Assembly: GCF_041260155.1 (NCBI RefSeq)
Contig: NC_091931.1
Coordinates: 29,477,041-29,541,040, forward strand
Length of the DNA stretch: 64,000 bases
From: Ptychodera flava
Lineage: Eukaryota; Hemichordata; Enteropneusta; Ptychoderidae
Direction of reading: 5' to 3'
The notes under the pieces were generated by a model that had not been told where the DNA came from, made no database searches, and saw only the letters and a program-made list of their open reading frames with translations. Shown here one piece after another: positions 48,441 through 61,882 of the stretch. Within the stretch, counting starts at the first letter, position 1. Every line of letters starts with the position of its first letter. A program made the position numbers and the translations under genes.

Positions 48441-50454
48441 ATACATGTGCATGTATTTTAAGGGCTTTGATGAAAGGTTCAATAACTACAAGCTTTACAA
48501 GTTTACAAGTTATTGAACAAGTACTATTGTTTCTTACAATAAAGGCTCTGGTTGGGATCATTTGATGGTCAAGTTTTCTTCTTCGCTGTCATATGTAAAA
48601 ACTGTAAAACAACACATTCTTCCAACATTGAAAAACTGTTAATTGCGCAGTGACCCGACAATATGTTCAATTTGCAGCTGGAAACTGTTTTATTGATCGA
48701 GGGACTGTGGATAAAACAGTATAATCTAAATTCCTTCTTGTGGAATAACCAAATTAAAGGCATTACACTGCCTGCACGTGTATATAAATAGTATCTGCTG
48801 GTTTCATTTGCTTGCAAGAAGAAATGCAAAATACTGTTTGGTTGTCACTTTATTCAAACCTTGACAAAATATTTTGAGGAGCCGAATTGGTATTCAAGAC
48901 AACGGTGTCACCGTACATGTAATTGATTTCAAGGCCAACTGGACAGAAAATTTCTCGCCATAGAAACCTGTTTGAGAAAAACTTTCGACTAGGTAGGTTG
49001 GGTTTTTGTTTTGTTTTGTTTTGTTTGTTTTTTTTGTTTTTTTTGGGGGGGGCGGCATTCTTTGATTACAAATATGGTTTTGGATCCTATCACAGTAATT
49101 TGTCCCTTACCTATTTGGTGTCCACATATATTTGAAAGTAACTTCAGAAGAGAATGGGTTTTAATCATCTCCGAACGGACACTACAATATTCAATCCCAT
49201 TTACTGCCTGTTTTTAGGCCCTGAAATTTGTCTATAAGAAAAGTAAACACCATCAGTTCATGAAATTCGAAGTGTATCGCATACAAATGTAATCCCACAC
49301 TTTGTAAGGTATCGTAACCAATATTTCGGGAACACATTATTTGATTAATTTCCCTGTTCGCCTAATTATATACAACCTTGAAAAATGACATAGCTTTAGC
49401 AAATACTGGCAATATATGTGTGGTTTATACGACTTACGACAACCAACAAATTTCTTTTGGTGCGATCGAGGAAAAGATTTAGACTTTAGTTATTTTATAA
49501 AATAAAAAATAATACAGCCTTTTTCTTCATATTGCTGCTTTTCATTTCCAAGTATACGGTTGTTTGGACCATTGTCTGTGCAACTATTTTGCTCTGGTTT
49601 AGACATATGTATCTTGTTCGACACGCCCATGAAATATCGCCATTTGTCGAACCGGAGGGCGCTTTTCACAGGGTGAGGTCAGTCGCGCTGGTGCTTGAAT
49701 CAATGAAGTACTAGTAGTAGTAACCTTATCTCTTCACAGCGAAGGGGCCTTGCTGGGGTACTGTACGGTTTGTATGAATGCTGATTCTCGGACAAACGAG
49801 TTTATAAAACTGGATCGCACAACACGTCTTTGTTGACATGTTCCACAGGTATACCTACGGTGTTTAATTCTGTTCTGATGTAGTGGTTGAAAAGGTACAT
49901 GGTGGAAGATAAATTCCCGTATTTATCTTGAGAAATCTACGAGGCTGTGTTGCTCGTCGACGGCAAGGTGGAGTTCGAGGGTCTAGCTGAGACAGTGAAA
50001 AGATTTGCGGTTTATACGAACGAGGTATGTTACAGACACCCACAGGATTACATGATACTCCCTGACCAGGAAGTCTCTCTAGCGTTATGTCCCTACAGAT
50101 GAGGATAAAAATGCCGTTAAGCAATGCGCATACATTCATGCTACTCAGTGAACGTTTTACTGTCTTCGTCAGCCATACTGAACCAAAATAGTTTTGTACT
50201 TGTAGGGTCTAGTAGCCATTATAGGCTGCATGTCACCCCATCGCACAACGGCCGAGTCAAAATTAGCTTTTATTACTCTACTATCGATAAATACACAATC
50301 CAGTGTTCATAAAACAAAGTCCGCAATGCAAGCACTGGGATATTTAACAGAATTGAATAATGGTATATTGAGCATAGGTCTAACATATCTCTCGATGATG
50401 ACTCCACAGTTTCAATAATTAGCGGACCAGTAGCTGTAACTGTTGATGTTTTTA
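48441..50454. other. Spacer upstream of LRR gene 5; no gene
   Basis: No recognisable coding sequence. T- and G-rich simple stretches lie near 49010-49050. Short ORFs here have no domain or conserved partner. Confidence 0.4.
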
Positions 50455-50625
50455 TCAAGTTTGTCAGCTCCAGTTTCTTGTTCTAACCCCCCGCCCCCGG
50501 CACATTTAGATAGACAGTATTCAGCTTGTCACTTCAAGCCTGTACATGAGTAGACATGTGTTTGTTGTTTATTGACAAGTGCATTCTGGTCCGGTCTATA
50601 ATTCAACAATAATAATGGTACGTGC
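50455..50625 (+). repeat. Repeat shared with 58540-58690
   Basis: CAGTTTCTTGTTCTA, GCCTGTACATG, TTGACAAGTGCATTCTGGTC and TTCAACAATAA recur in the same order at 58558-58685. This is a dispersed repeat or the trace of a local duplication linking the flanks of gene 5 and the first TM-only gene. Confidence 0.5.
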
Positions 50626-50829
50626 ATTTTACATAATATAATAGACGCTGTTTATCTAAATTGTTCGTGTTTTAACGTGCTTTTGGAGTAGAACATGAAA
50701 ATGTAGTCGGCATTAAAAACAAAAACACTGAAAAAAATAATCAAAACCCTTTAATTTGTCTGTCGTAATACTGACGCCTAAGGATGGACGTTAGCTTTTC
50801 ACGAATCTTGTTTATGCGGTGTGTATGTT

Positions 50830-51190
50830 CCGTTAAGGTAGAACACGCCTCAGGGACAGATAGTCGGACTCTCAAATTTCTACAATTCTTTTCTGATCTA
50901 CCACTTGTAGGGGTTCATTTTAAAGCTCTTCGAGAACGAAAGACTTTCACCGGCTCAGTTTTTTACGAAAATCAAAAATTTAATTTCCCCCATAGAGTTA
51001 ACACAGGATTTGCGGCCATTTTGAATGTTAAATATAAGCAAAATGTATGGGGGTAGGGCAATTTGTTTCGCTAGTTAGTTTTGCACCGTGATCCCCTATT
51101 TTATTGTTGATTGGTAAGAGAATGATTGAAAGTTTCATTTAGGAAATTTGAGCAAAAGTTTAAGTCTTTCACTTTCGAGGTTCTTCTCCC
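50830..51190 (+). repeat. Dispersed GGCCATTTTGAAT repeat, copy 6
   Basis: GGTAGAACACGCCTCAGGGA, TTTTCTGATCTACCACTTG, TGCGGCCATTTTGAATGTT, and GAGCAAAAGTTTAAGTCTTT. The ORF 50784-51056 is repeat-derived. Confidence 0.72.
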
Positions 51191-52966
<1,776 letters not shown>

Positions 52967-53953
52967 ATGCATCCTTCACGAGTACACAGTATGGCTGTCT
53001 CCGCACTACTGACTATCGCCCTTCTCGTCCATATGTCACTGGCGTGTCCAATACAGTGTAAGTGTCACGAATCGACCATATACGGATATGTCACAGATTG
53101 CAGTGGTGCCGGGCTACCGAACATTCCCGGGGACATAGAGTCCAAGACTGAATATCTGGACCTCAGCGAAAACAGTATCACGCAGGTCGCACACACGCCG
53201 TTGCGGTCACTCTCCAAGCTGAAGACGCTGTACTTATCCGCGAACGAAATAGAGACGATCGATGACGGCGCTTTCAAGGACATGACGAATTTGGAGAATC
53301 TGTACCTGCGGGTCAACAAATTGAGCGAAGTCAGCGCCGCTACTTTCTCCGGGCTCGGCAAAGTTGCCCTCATTGATTTGGAAGCCAACGAGATCGGGGC
53401 AATACCGGCGGGCACTTTCTCTGCCAACAGCGAGTTGACCCATCTGATGTTGCCCAGGAATTCGATCGACGCACTGGACTACGAAGCCTTCACGGGACTT
53501 TACAAGCTGAGATACCTGAACGCACGGACGAATAAAATCACCACGGTGTCCGGCCGTCTGCTGAACGGCCTGCCGGCGCTGCAGCATCTCGATGTCAGCG
53601 GAAATGCTCTGCATTGTGACTGCAATCTGCGGGATTTCAGGATCTGGCTGGAGGCACACAGCGATGATGACGTCTCCACTCCCACCACACTGTGCGCGGC
53701 CCCGTCGAAACACTCGGGTCGCGCCTTACTTTCGGTGAAGTACGACGATCTGACATGCGGGTCGACTGGCTTGTCCGCAGGTGCGGCCGTCGGCATAGCG
53801 ATTAGTATGTTCTTACTCGGTGCTGCTGTGGCAATTGCACTAGGCTATCTGTACATCCGCCGAAGAAAGGAACCGGACTTAGATACTGTCACTTTGACAC
53901 AGAGCGAGTCAGTGGACAAAGTTGAAATGAACACACAAACAGTGAACAGCTAA
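52967..53953 (+). CDS. LRR transmembrane receptor 5 (short)
   Basis: Intact 328-residue protein, exactly the length of LRR gene 4. The ATG lies nine bases after the acceptor at 52957; the frame is open 13 codons further upstream, but that sequence is the polypyrimidine tract. Signal peptide about 1-25 (MHPSRVHSMAVSALLTIALL...LA), LRRNT (CPIQCKC...TDCSG), six LRRs, LRRCT (LHCDCNLRDFRIW...C...C), TM helix (AAVGIAISMFLLGAAVAIAL), 31-residue Ser/Thr/Glu-rich tail. It is visibly more GC-rich than its flanks and than genes 1-3. Confidence 0.9.
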   Translation: MHPSRVHSMAVSALLTIALLVHMSLACPIQCKCHESTIYGYVTDCSGAGLPNIPGDIESKTEYLDLSENSITQVAHTPLRSLSKLKTLYLSANEIETIDDGAFKDMTNLENLYLRVNKLSEVSAATFSGLGKVALIDLEANEIGAIPAGTFSANSELTHLMLPRNSIDALDYEAFTGLYKLRYLNARTNKITTVSGRLLNGLPALQHLDVSGNALHCDCNLRDFRIWLEAHSDDDVSTPTTLCAAPSKHSGRALLSVKYDDLTCGSTGLSAGAAVGIAISMFLLGAAVAIALGYLYIRRRKEPDLDTVTLTQSESVDKVEMNTQTVNS

Positions 53954-55116
53954 TACCTGGGACCAACATATATTATAGTCCATGCTAATAAGAATAGTCT
54001 TTCTTGAGTTATCGTAGATCTTCAATATATTTTTTAATTTCAAGTAAGATAAACAAGTCAAATCAACTTTAATGAGGTCTAACATATGCAAAATTTGTAT
54101 TAAGCATTTACATGTGATGCATAACTAATAGGCCTACCAGTTTACACAGGTTGAAACAAATGGTTTTGTGCGATGTCATGTCCTGCAGATGCCATTAGTT
54201 CGTTTTATTTTTTCGATTTCCCTTACATTTTATTTGAATTTCACTTTTAGCAAAGTTTCGAAAGAAGAGTATTCCTTGCACATGTAACAATGCTTTGATT
54301 TAATTCTCAACCCTTTCCGTCTTAATTTTTGATGAGGGCATTTTCCATCACGTCACAAGCACCGGTATTATGACATCTTCGCCCTTCCAAAGAGCTGAAA
54401 CTTGAAGTTGGTTACCCACAGGCTCAGCAGTATTTGCGGAACAATGAACGCGATCCAACCCTAAACGAAGATTCTTTCATAGACTCCATGATTACTCTTA
54501 TATGAATCGTTAGACATTGGAGGGGTGGGATTGGTTGTCAGAGGGGTAAAAATTCTGCACAGCAAAAAAAGCACGTTAATTTTGCGGCATTCTGAGGTTT
54601 GAAGAAATATTCAAATGAAGTTCGGCCAAGTTCTGTGTAATTTTATGGGAACATAGTATGCATGCCGCACAAAATACGAAAATTGAATTGTCGAACAATA
54701 TTTGTGAAAGCGACACACAGCTCCCAACACAACAGCCTTCATTTTGTGGTGACCCATCAAGATCAGTGACCCTAGAGAGATGTAACTATACATCTGTGGG
54801 GACGGGTGCATGGTAAAGCTAAAACGCTTTGTCGCCCGTAGCAACTTCAAACTATCATAAAATCCAATCTCCGGCATCGTGCCCTTTCAGCTCATCGAAC
54901 TGTCTTAGTTCAGGTAACTTTATCTAGCACATGTACTCTTTCAGATATCACTACGCTAGCTTACTTCTCAAAGCCCTATAATTTGAAAATTTGAATTAAT
55001 TTCCTGTAATTAAATTAAATTAACTTTTGATTTGTCTGTCTGATGATTGCGTGAAACTCCCTAGAAGACGCCCTTAGTACTTCATTTGTTTGTATACATT
55101 TATCGTTAAACAAAAC

Positions 55117-55118
<2 letters not shown>
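53954..55118. other. Spacer after LRR gene 5; no gene
   Basis: AT-rich, no recognisable gene or repeat. Confidence 0.45.
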
Positions 55119-55187
<69 letters not shown>

Positions 55188-55206
55188 TGTGTGTGTCTGT
55201 GTGTCA
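55119..55206. repeat. (GA)n microsatellite with GT tail
   Basis: (GA)n 55119-55185 followed by TGTGTG-type sequence. Confidence 0.97.
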
Positions 55207-55604
55207 GTTTGACAGTTTGCTTGACCGGCAGTCTTTACATGTAAATCCATCGACAACTACCGACTGTTACATCAGCATGTGTGCACATTGCATATTGACA
55301 TCCTGCCAATCTTCAAATATAAATTAATCATTTTACTGCCCGATTTAAGGGGCCATTGATATTAAAAACACGCGAATTACAAATCAAAAATTTTACCATC
55401 AAAACCATCTGCCTCCGCGATGATTCTCAGGCGATGTTAAGATTTTGTTTCGAAATGAAATTTGTGTTTGTTACAAACCTGTCAGCAGTACAAACGTACC
55501 AGCAATTGTGACCTTGGAAAGTTCATATCATTATTATGTTCGCGTCGAAGTACGCACTTCCAAACTCCCATTTAGGGGAGGGAAATTGATGTCATACGCA
55601 ACTA

Positions 55605-56190
55605 GTTATGTTATGTTATTTTATGTTATGTTATGTCATGTTATGTTATGTTATGTTGTGTTATGTTATGTTATGTTATGTTATGTTATGTTTATTGGAG
55701 TGTCACGTGTGGATTTAAGCAGCTTGGTTGCCACATCCAGCCTGAAGGGCTTACAAGACACTAAAACAGTAAATAAAGTACAATGATATGAATAGCTCGA
55801 AACAAAATTTAAGTATAAGAAGCTTCTCGTCTAATTGAAAATGCATGATAAATATAGGATGCCATGCAATTGCGATAGCATCTCGCTCATCAGAAATTTG
55901 AGTTTCTGTTGTACATCAAATGAATCAAATACAGAGCACAAATTTCTGGCTTTAGAAAACAACTGATTCCTAACAACATTGTAAAATGTACCGTCAAAAA
56001 TAAAATGGAGTTCATCTTCAACAGTTGGACAAAAATCGCATAGTCTGATAGTCGAGCCCTCTTTTGAACATTCGGGCAGTTTCAATTTTCAGAGGTAATC
56101 TTTCTGATCTGAGACATCGTAGATATTTCTCCAAATACACCCGCTCATGTATTTTCGTTTGCCATTCCCGTGTTACGATTATTGGCGGTC
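55605..56190 (-). mobile_element. LINE 3' relic with (CATAA)n tail
   Basis: On the minus strand, EKYLRCLRSERLPLKIET is followed (after a frame change near 56080) by LCDFCPTVEDELHFIF and FLMSEMLSQLHGILYL, the C-terminal zinc-like segment common after the RT of many LINEs. The 3' UTR ends CCAATAAA, and the CATAA repeat (TTATG on the plus strand, 55605-55691) forms its microsatellite tail. RT and endonuclease are absent. Confidence 0.65.
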
Positions 56191-56299
56191 CCTTAAATCA
56201 GGTAAGTGTTCTCTCTTCGAGGACAATAGCCGCCGAGTTTGAACAGTCGACGTCGCGACGTGTCAGAGATATACTGCAATAAATTCCAAACGCGACAAA

Positions 56300-56519
56300 C
56301 TTTTTGAAATGTTTGCTGCGTAACGTTAGGCAAACAAACCAAACCCACTTCACTTGGCAGAAAGCAACTTGGCCAGGGCGCTCTTTTCTCGAAAACAGGG
56401 TACTGTCGCATGCAGCATCCCAGTACCTCGGTGCTACCTCACAGGACTTTTCCAACGAAACAACAGAGACGATTTCCTTGCTAAATCCAGGCGATCTTGA
56501 AGTCTACGGCAATCAGCTG
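56300..56519 (+). other. Candidate exon upstream of TM-only gene 1
   Basis: An open stretch (ORF from 56304) ends at a good donor, AATCAGCTG followed by GTAAGACC (intron from 56520). Spliced to the acceptor at 57564 it would be a 5' exon of the TM-only gene. Reading through in frame from this exon reaches a stop at once, so it would be 5' UTR or a short upstream ORF. Confidence 0.25.
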
Positions 56520-57605
56520 GTAAGACCGCATTTCCGATATAGCACGTACATTGAGCATAAGTAAAGGCCATCTAGTTCACAGGAGGCTTTTATTGGCAAG
56601 CAGAGAGTGGGCGGTACTTGCTGCAAAACCGTATTTTATCATCCTTTCTGTGATCTTTTGCCGGTTATGAGGAAGATATCGTGGTCAGCAACAACAAAAA
56701 AACACTTGGAAAATGCCAAGTCGTCACTTTCTAATCTTTCCCCAGAGTCAAAAACTTAAGTTACATTAAATATGGCTGCTGCGGGATTACTGACCCCAAC
56801 CATAATCATAGGTTGTAACGCAGGGCAATTATTCAGGCTGACTGAGAGCAAACAAAAGAAATGAACCAAAGGTCCGAAATGTCCGTTAATGATTAGTCGA
56901 ACTATGTGAAAGTCATCAGATATTGCCGAGTGATTTGCAGTTTATATATAGCGATGTTATTACTGACGATGTCAAAACTGCACTGCTGGTTCAACTCAAA
57001 TCCCTGCAGAACTCAAATAATCGGAGAACTCTCTTCTTAAAGCTCCACTGGTCGTCACTTTTGATGTATTTCATCATATTTTTCCTCAGGACACCCGCTC
57101 ATGTATTGTTGGTTTCGCTGATATAGTATTTGGCGAGTCATTTAACTTTAAAGTTTGATTAAAGAGATACATACTGCTAAATACTATTATGTTGACAGCT
57201 GAATTGTATATGATCTGGACAACTATGGAGAAAATGTACTTGTTGTCTAAAGCAAAGACGATGTAAGAAAATATTATCAAGAAATCACAGTTACTGTCCT
57301 TCTTACCGTTTGCAATACATCGTCAGGAAAACAGCACTTAAGACTTACCATACTCCACATAGCCACTTTTGAAGAAAGTCTCATGAACTTCAGGCGTTCG
57401 GTTTATTCAGCGTAGTTGTATTGCGTTAAAACAAGCTGACCGTAAAAGTTACGTACTATACCATCCGACACGAGCATGTTAAAAAAAATGAAGAAAAATA
57501 AACGAGGTCCCAGGAAAAGGGAACAAAGCATATTCATGTTATCTTTCTGTGATAAAATTTGCAGGTCACGGAAGAAAGTTCGGCATTTCCGGCTTTGGAT
57601 AAAGA

Positions 57606-57845
57606 ATGATGTACGACACGAACACGGTGGCAGCCATCGCTGTCGGCAGTTTCTTCGTCGGTTTCGGCCTCGCCATGGCCTTGTTGTTCATAGGTTACAT
57701 CTGCAAGAAGAGTGGGTCGGCCGCCGGGAAGACGGCGGGGCCGTCTCTTGGTTTGCACAACGCCTCCTACGTCGTGACAGACGAGTCGATTACCGTCGGA
57801 GACGGGAAGAATCCAAGCGGATACGAAAGTTTCTACGCAAGTTAG
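57606..57845 (+). CDS. TM-only small membrane protein 1
   Basis: 79 residues: seven or eight N-terminal residues (MMYDTNT), one TM helix (VAAIAVGSFFVGFGLAMALL), then a cytoplasmic-type tail of about 45 residues with SYVV and YESFYAS; YESF fits the YxxΦ sorting motif. There is no signal peptide or ectodomain. An in-frame TAA lies directly upstream (57600-57602), so it is not the last exon of a larger receptor. A splice acceptor TTTGCAG ends at 57564. The TM pattern (GSFFVGFGLA) matches those of the LRR receptors (GSVFFGVVAT, GCFFVGVLAT) and of 61472-61780. AATAAA at 58092 precedes an A10 run. It may act as a partner or decoy in the membrane; that is inference. Confidence 0.7.
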   Translation: MMYDTNTVAAIAVGSFFVGFGLAMALLFIGYICKKSGSAAGKTAGPSLGLHNASYVVTDESITVGDGKNPSGYESFYAS

Positions 57846-58117
57846 AGCAGCGCCAACTGAAGGAGAAGAGACCTGCGCACTCGTGCAATCACAAATTCGA
57901 ATACAATACTTTTCCAAATATTAATTTCCACCATCAAACAACCCAATGTGTTTTCTTCGAATCCTCAGAAAACTTGCATCATTGCAGCGTTGCTTTGTCA
58001 ATTAACAGCCCTCTACATCGTGTACGTTACAAATCACAGTCGAGAGGAGACGTGACGTCTTAGCTGTTGATTTCATACTTCGCAGTCATGGAATAAAGTG
58101 CATTGTGAAAAAAAAAA

Positions 58118-58539
58118 ATATTGCTGAAAATTAAGATTTCAGTGTTGCATGATATTCCACTTGGGTGGGAAATGATGCTGTACTCAGTAACGTGCATTAA
58201 ACATTTTAAATTGTGAACATCACAGTGCAATGCTGAGTAAGTCTCAAATTATATAGACAAGATCTTTCTGTTTCCTGTATATAGATTAATTATGACAATA
58301 TGATATTAGCATTAGACGCCAAGTTGTTTATCATTTCGTGGTGGCAGTGACGACGACGATGACTGATGGATGGATGTATATCTACAGACGATGAGAGTGA
58401 CTGTGTTATCGATGATTATTGTGGTGATATAGTGTCTTTTATGTGAACAGACCATCCCAGTAAATCAGGAAAATAAATGGGCGAGTGGTTTGGCCAAAGA
58501 ATGAGTTTAGAAAGGTCCTGTACTTTCCCCCAATATTTT
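58118..58539. other. Spacer after TM-only gene 1; no gene
   Basis: No recognisable coding sequence. Confidence 0.4.
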
Positions 58540-58690
58540 TGTGTAGAAATGTCAACTACAGTTTCTTGTTCTACTCTCCAAAACAGTGTTGGGCTACTCA
58601 ACTCGGCCTGTACATGTGAAGACTGCATTTTTATTGTTGACAGGTGAATTCTTGTCCAGACTAGAATTCAAATGTAAACAATAACAGTGA
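58540..58690 (+). repeat. Repeat shared with 50455-50625
   Basis: Second copy of the repeat described near 50455, same orientation. Confidence 0.5.
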
Positions 58691-58779
58691 ACGCGATTGA
58701 AACTAATTTGGGATAATTATTTTTCAAATTCTCAAAAGTGTTAGGTGCCCAATAGCTTAATGTTGCAATATTGCAAATT

Positions 58780-58900
58780 AATCATTTAAACAAGTGTATG
58801 AGATTACATTTGCAGATTAAATCGACATTACTTCACCATCCAATTTTCCCAAATTAGTTCCGATCGTGTTAGTGCTCATTATAGGTACAGAAGCTAATCA
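58780..58900 (+). repeat. Second copy of the 11300 foldback repeat
   Basis: ACTTCACCATCCAATT and TTAGTTCCGATCGTGTT match the reverse complement of 11325-11400, preceded by ACATTTGCAGATTAAAT. Confidence 0.5.
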
Positions 58901-60380
58901 TGATGACAAGCTGAATAATTGGCGTTTCGACATTCTGAAGAACTTTCAATAGACACGAAAAATTACTTTGAAAAATCGACAAAAATTGCAGCTACGGCCC
59001 TTTGAAGAGTATCTATAAATGTGTTGACAGAGGTGAGGAACGTTTACGATATTGATCGTGGTGATATTCACCGGCAGCTTTGTGGCAATAAATCATTTGG
59101 ATATCAGTAGAAAGCTGCTGTAAATAACTGTTAAAATGGAGGCAAACAAACACGGGGATACATAAAGCTTATCACTGAATTCCAACGTTGCTGCCTACCT
59201 TCACGCTAAACAATTTAGGTGCCAAACCAGTAGGGTCGAAGGTGAGCGGCTACTTTTTATGTACACCACACGGAACGTTGTAAATGCTAACCATTTTGAA
59301 GTAGAGGTCACGTAGGCATTTTTACCTGGGTGTGTTTTCGTCTGTCGTAGCGAAAGTCTAGCCCGCGATACCTGCATCCCACAACACAACACAACACAAT
59401 ACGGTTTGTTGTGGCGGAGCCAAGAGTGAACCGACTACTTCAGTGCGCTGGTATTTCGAAAAAATAAAACATCGATTAAAGGACCAAAAGTCTTCAGGTA
59501 AGATATGAGAATTTACAAGTCAGAGCATAATCTTTGGAATGGGTATTCTGAGGAAGATAGGCTTTTGAAAGTGAACAGAAAGTGAAGTGAAGTAAATTCT
59601 CGAAAGAAAAACCGAATGTGTCGGGAGAACTATGGGGAAGGCGGAACTAACACGAGTGAATAATTGAAGTATTGTTCCTTTAAGTTCGGTGTTATCATGT
59701 CATGGAAACAGAAAGTTAGGAACAAAGAAGTGAAACCTTGTCGTGACAACACATAGCTTCCTGCAATAGGTAAACCCGAATTTCCTAGTTCAACTTGCCG
59801 TGAATTGTCCGGTCAACAACTCGACGACTCCTTCGCTCACTTAGATTGAAATCATTTTAGAAAATCAGAGAACATGCATAGAAAGGGAGCAGTTCTGTTG
59901 ACATAACTTTTACAATCTGTCGAGAAGTATTTACACAGGAGCCGGGAGCACGTCACTTGACAAATACTTCTGTCTACCAGTTATTGAGACGCGTCACAAT
60001 CATGTTCTTACAAAGAATACCTTGCCAGCTTTGTCGATACCGTTACCAACATGTTGATAGCCTAAAACTATTTGTGTGGCGGACAGAACAAACAAAAGAT
60101 TTTGATTTCAAGATTCGCATGTTATTTACGGCAAAACATTGAATATACCCTTTCGCGTGTGAGAGAAACGTTTTCATATTTCTATTTAATACTCCTTACA
60201 TTTATGGAGTGAAGGTTCAAATTTTGTTTTATCTACACCTTTGCACTATTTCCTTGTGCTGTGAAAAACTATGTCGTGCAAGGAATGCAGTAAGTAATTA
60301 CAGCATTATTCGAAATTCCTGTAATTGGTTTTAATTATGGGTCCATAGCTGTACTGGTAGTTTTCTGATGGGTTGTCTAT
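58901..60380. other. Spacer; candidate 5' exon ending at 59497
   Basis: No coding sequence is recognised. A donor-like site, AAAAGTCTTCAG followed by GTAAGATATG, at 59498 could close a non-coding first exon of the second TM-only gene (acceptor at 61444), in which case the intron contains the first foldback arm. Weak evidence. Confidence 0.25.
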
Positions 60381-60387
60381 CTCTTAC

Positions 60388-61297
60388 CACAGTCGTTTGG
60401 AGAGCTATTCAGCGCTGGGACTATTCGCCCATAGACGAGTGCGCAGAAGCGAGAAATACCCCAAGTCTGGAAATGAAATGGCTATTTCGTATAGGGATTG
60501 TGCACCATGTCATCTTCGACGTTCGATTTTACCGTGAAAAGTAGCAAGTTCATCTATCATGTAACCGTCGACCGTTCCCTAGCATTCTCAAAATTCATAC
60601 CTGGTACTTGATTTGCTTCACAAACGCTCGTTTCGTGTGATTTTCGGCCGAATTCGACGGACACGTCGCTAAAACATAAGCGTGAGCACATTCCGGTCAC
60701 CTCACAGTGGACGTTGGGCACCTCCACTTTACTGACGTCAGCGCCGCGTACCCATGAGGGGTGACTGGAAGGTTGTTCATGCCTTATGTTTTGGCGACGT
60801 GTCTTCTGAACTCGGCCGAAAATCACACGAAAATTCATACCTGATACTTCATCTGCTTACAAAATGCTCATTTCCTGTGATTTTTGGCTGAGTTCGAGAT
60901 AAACCTGGCCAAAACATAAGCGTGAGCAACATTCCAGTCATCCCTCATGGGTAGGCGGCGCCAACGTCAGTAAAGTGGAGGGACCCAAGAGGTGACCGGA
61001 ATGTTGCTCACCCCCAGGTTTTGGCGAGGTGTCCGTCGAATTCGGCCGAAAATTACACGAAACGAGCGTTTTTGAATCAGATAAAGTATCAGGTATGAAA
61101 TTTTAGAATGATAGGGAGCGATCGACGGTTGCATGATAGATGAACTTGTTAATTTTCACAGTGAAATCGGACACGGAATGTGACATGGCGTGGTTTTTAT
61201 AGCCATTCTGTTTCCAGACTTGGGGTATTTCTCGCTTCTGCGCACTCGTCTATGGGGCGAATAGTCCCAGCGCTGAATAGCTCTCCAAACGACTGTG
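60388..61297 (+). mobile_element. Foldback/MITE element, arm 1
   Basis: 910 bp bounded by long inverted ends (CACAGTCGTTTGGAGAGC at the left, its complement at the right; similarity extends about 90 bases). It is flanked by the 7-bp direct repeat CTCTTAC (60381-60387 and 61298-61304). The interior has two imperfect hairpins built on related sequence (CGGCCGAATTCGACGG, TGTTTTGGC, CCTCCACTTTACTGACG). No transposase. A non-autonomous DNA transposon of a family I cannot name. Confidence 0.85.
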
Positions 61298-61471
61298 CTC
61301 TTACGTGCTGATTTTGACTTCCACGACTTTGCGCGTGCGAGGCGGAACGTCGTCGAGGCAACTCATCAGAAACCACCTGCATCTATGGAACTATAACTCA
61401 AGGTTTCATTGTTCTGAACGCCCGCAACTTTTTTATCACACTAGGAGTTCCACGGATACTTCGGCAGAACC

Positions 61472-61780
61472 ATGGATTCAGCATTCGAGGAGTCGACTGT
61501 GATAGCAATTGCGATCGGCAGTGCGTGTGCTGGTTTCGGCCTCGCCTTGGCTTTGGCATTCATGGTCAGCGTATGCCGAGCTGAAGAGAAAACCAATCAT
61601 CATGATCATGGGAAGATGACGGCAACCGAAACTAGAAAAGGTGATCAAAGGCGCCACCAGCGTCCGACAAGCCAATTGGGGTTGGTCGACAATGAGTCCC
61701 TCAACGACGCACACGATTTGTTCGCATCTACGGTCAACTCGTTCGCTGAAAACAAAGAGAGTGAAATGACCCACTTTTGA
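61472..61780 (+). CDS. TM-only small membrane protein 2
   Basis: 102 residues: a nine-residue N terminus (MDSAFEEST), TM helix (VIAIAIGSACAGFGLALALA), then a hydrophilic tail of about 70 residues. The ATG has a strong start context (ACCATGG) and follows the acceptor TTTTATCACACTAG (ending at 61444) by 27 bases. The frame is open back to the acceptor, so an in-frame upstream exon cannot be excluded. TM and tail resemble 57606-57845 (IGSACAGFGLALAL against VGSFFVGFGLAMAL; QLGL and DLFAST against SLGL and ESFYAS). It lies alone in a 585-bp segment between two inverted foldback copies. Confidence 0.65.
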   Translation: MDSAFEESTVIAIAIGSACAGFGLALALAFMVSVCRAEEKTNHHDHGKMTATETRKGDQRRHQRPTSQLGLVDNESLNDAHDLFASTVNSFAENKESEMTHF

Positions 61781-61882
61781 AAGATTTCCAGAACCATATT
61801 CATACAGTGTATTATAAGCAGAGGACGCGACAGTGCCGAATCAACGCCGACATCGAATGACTGTTAGTGGAAATTCTCTCAG

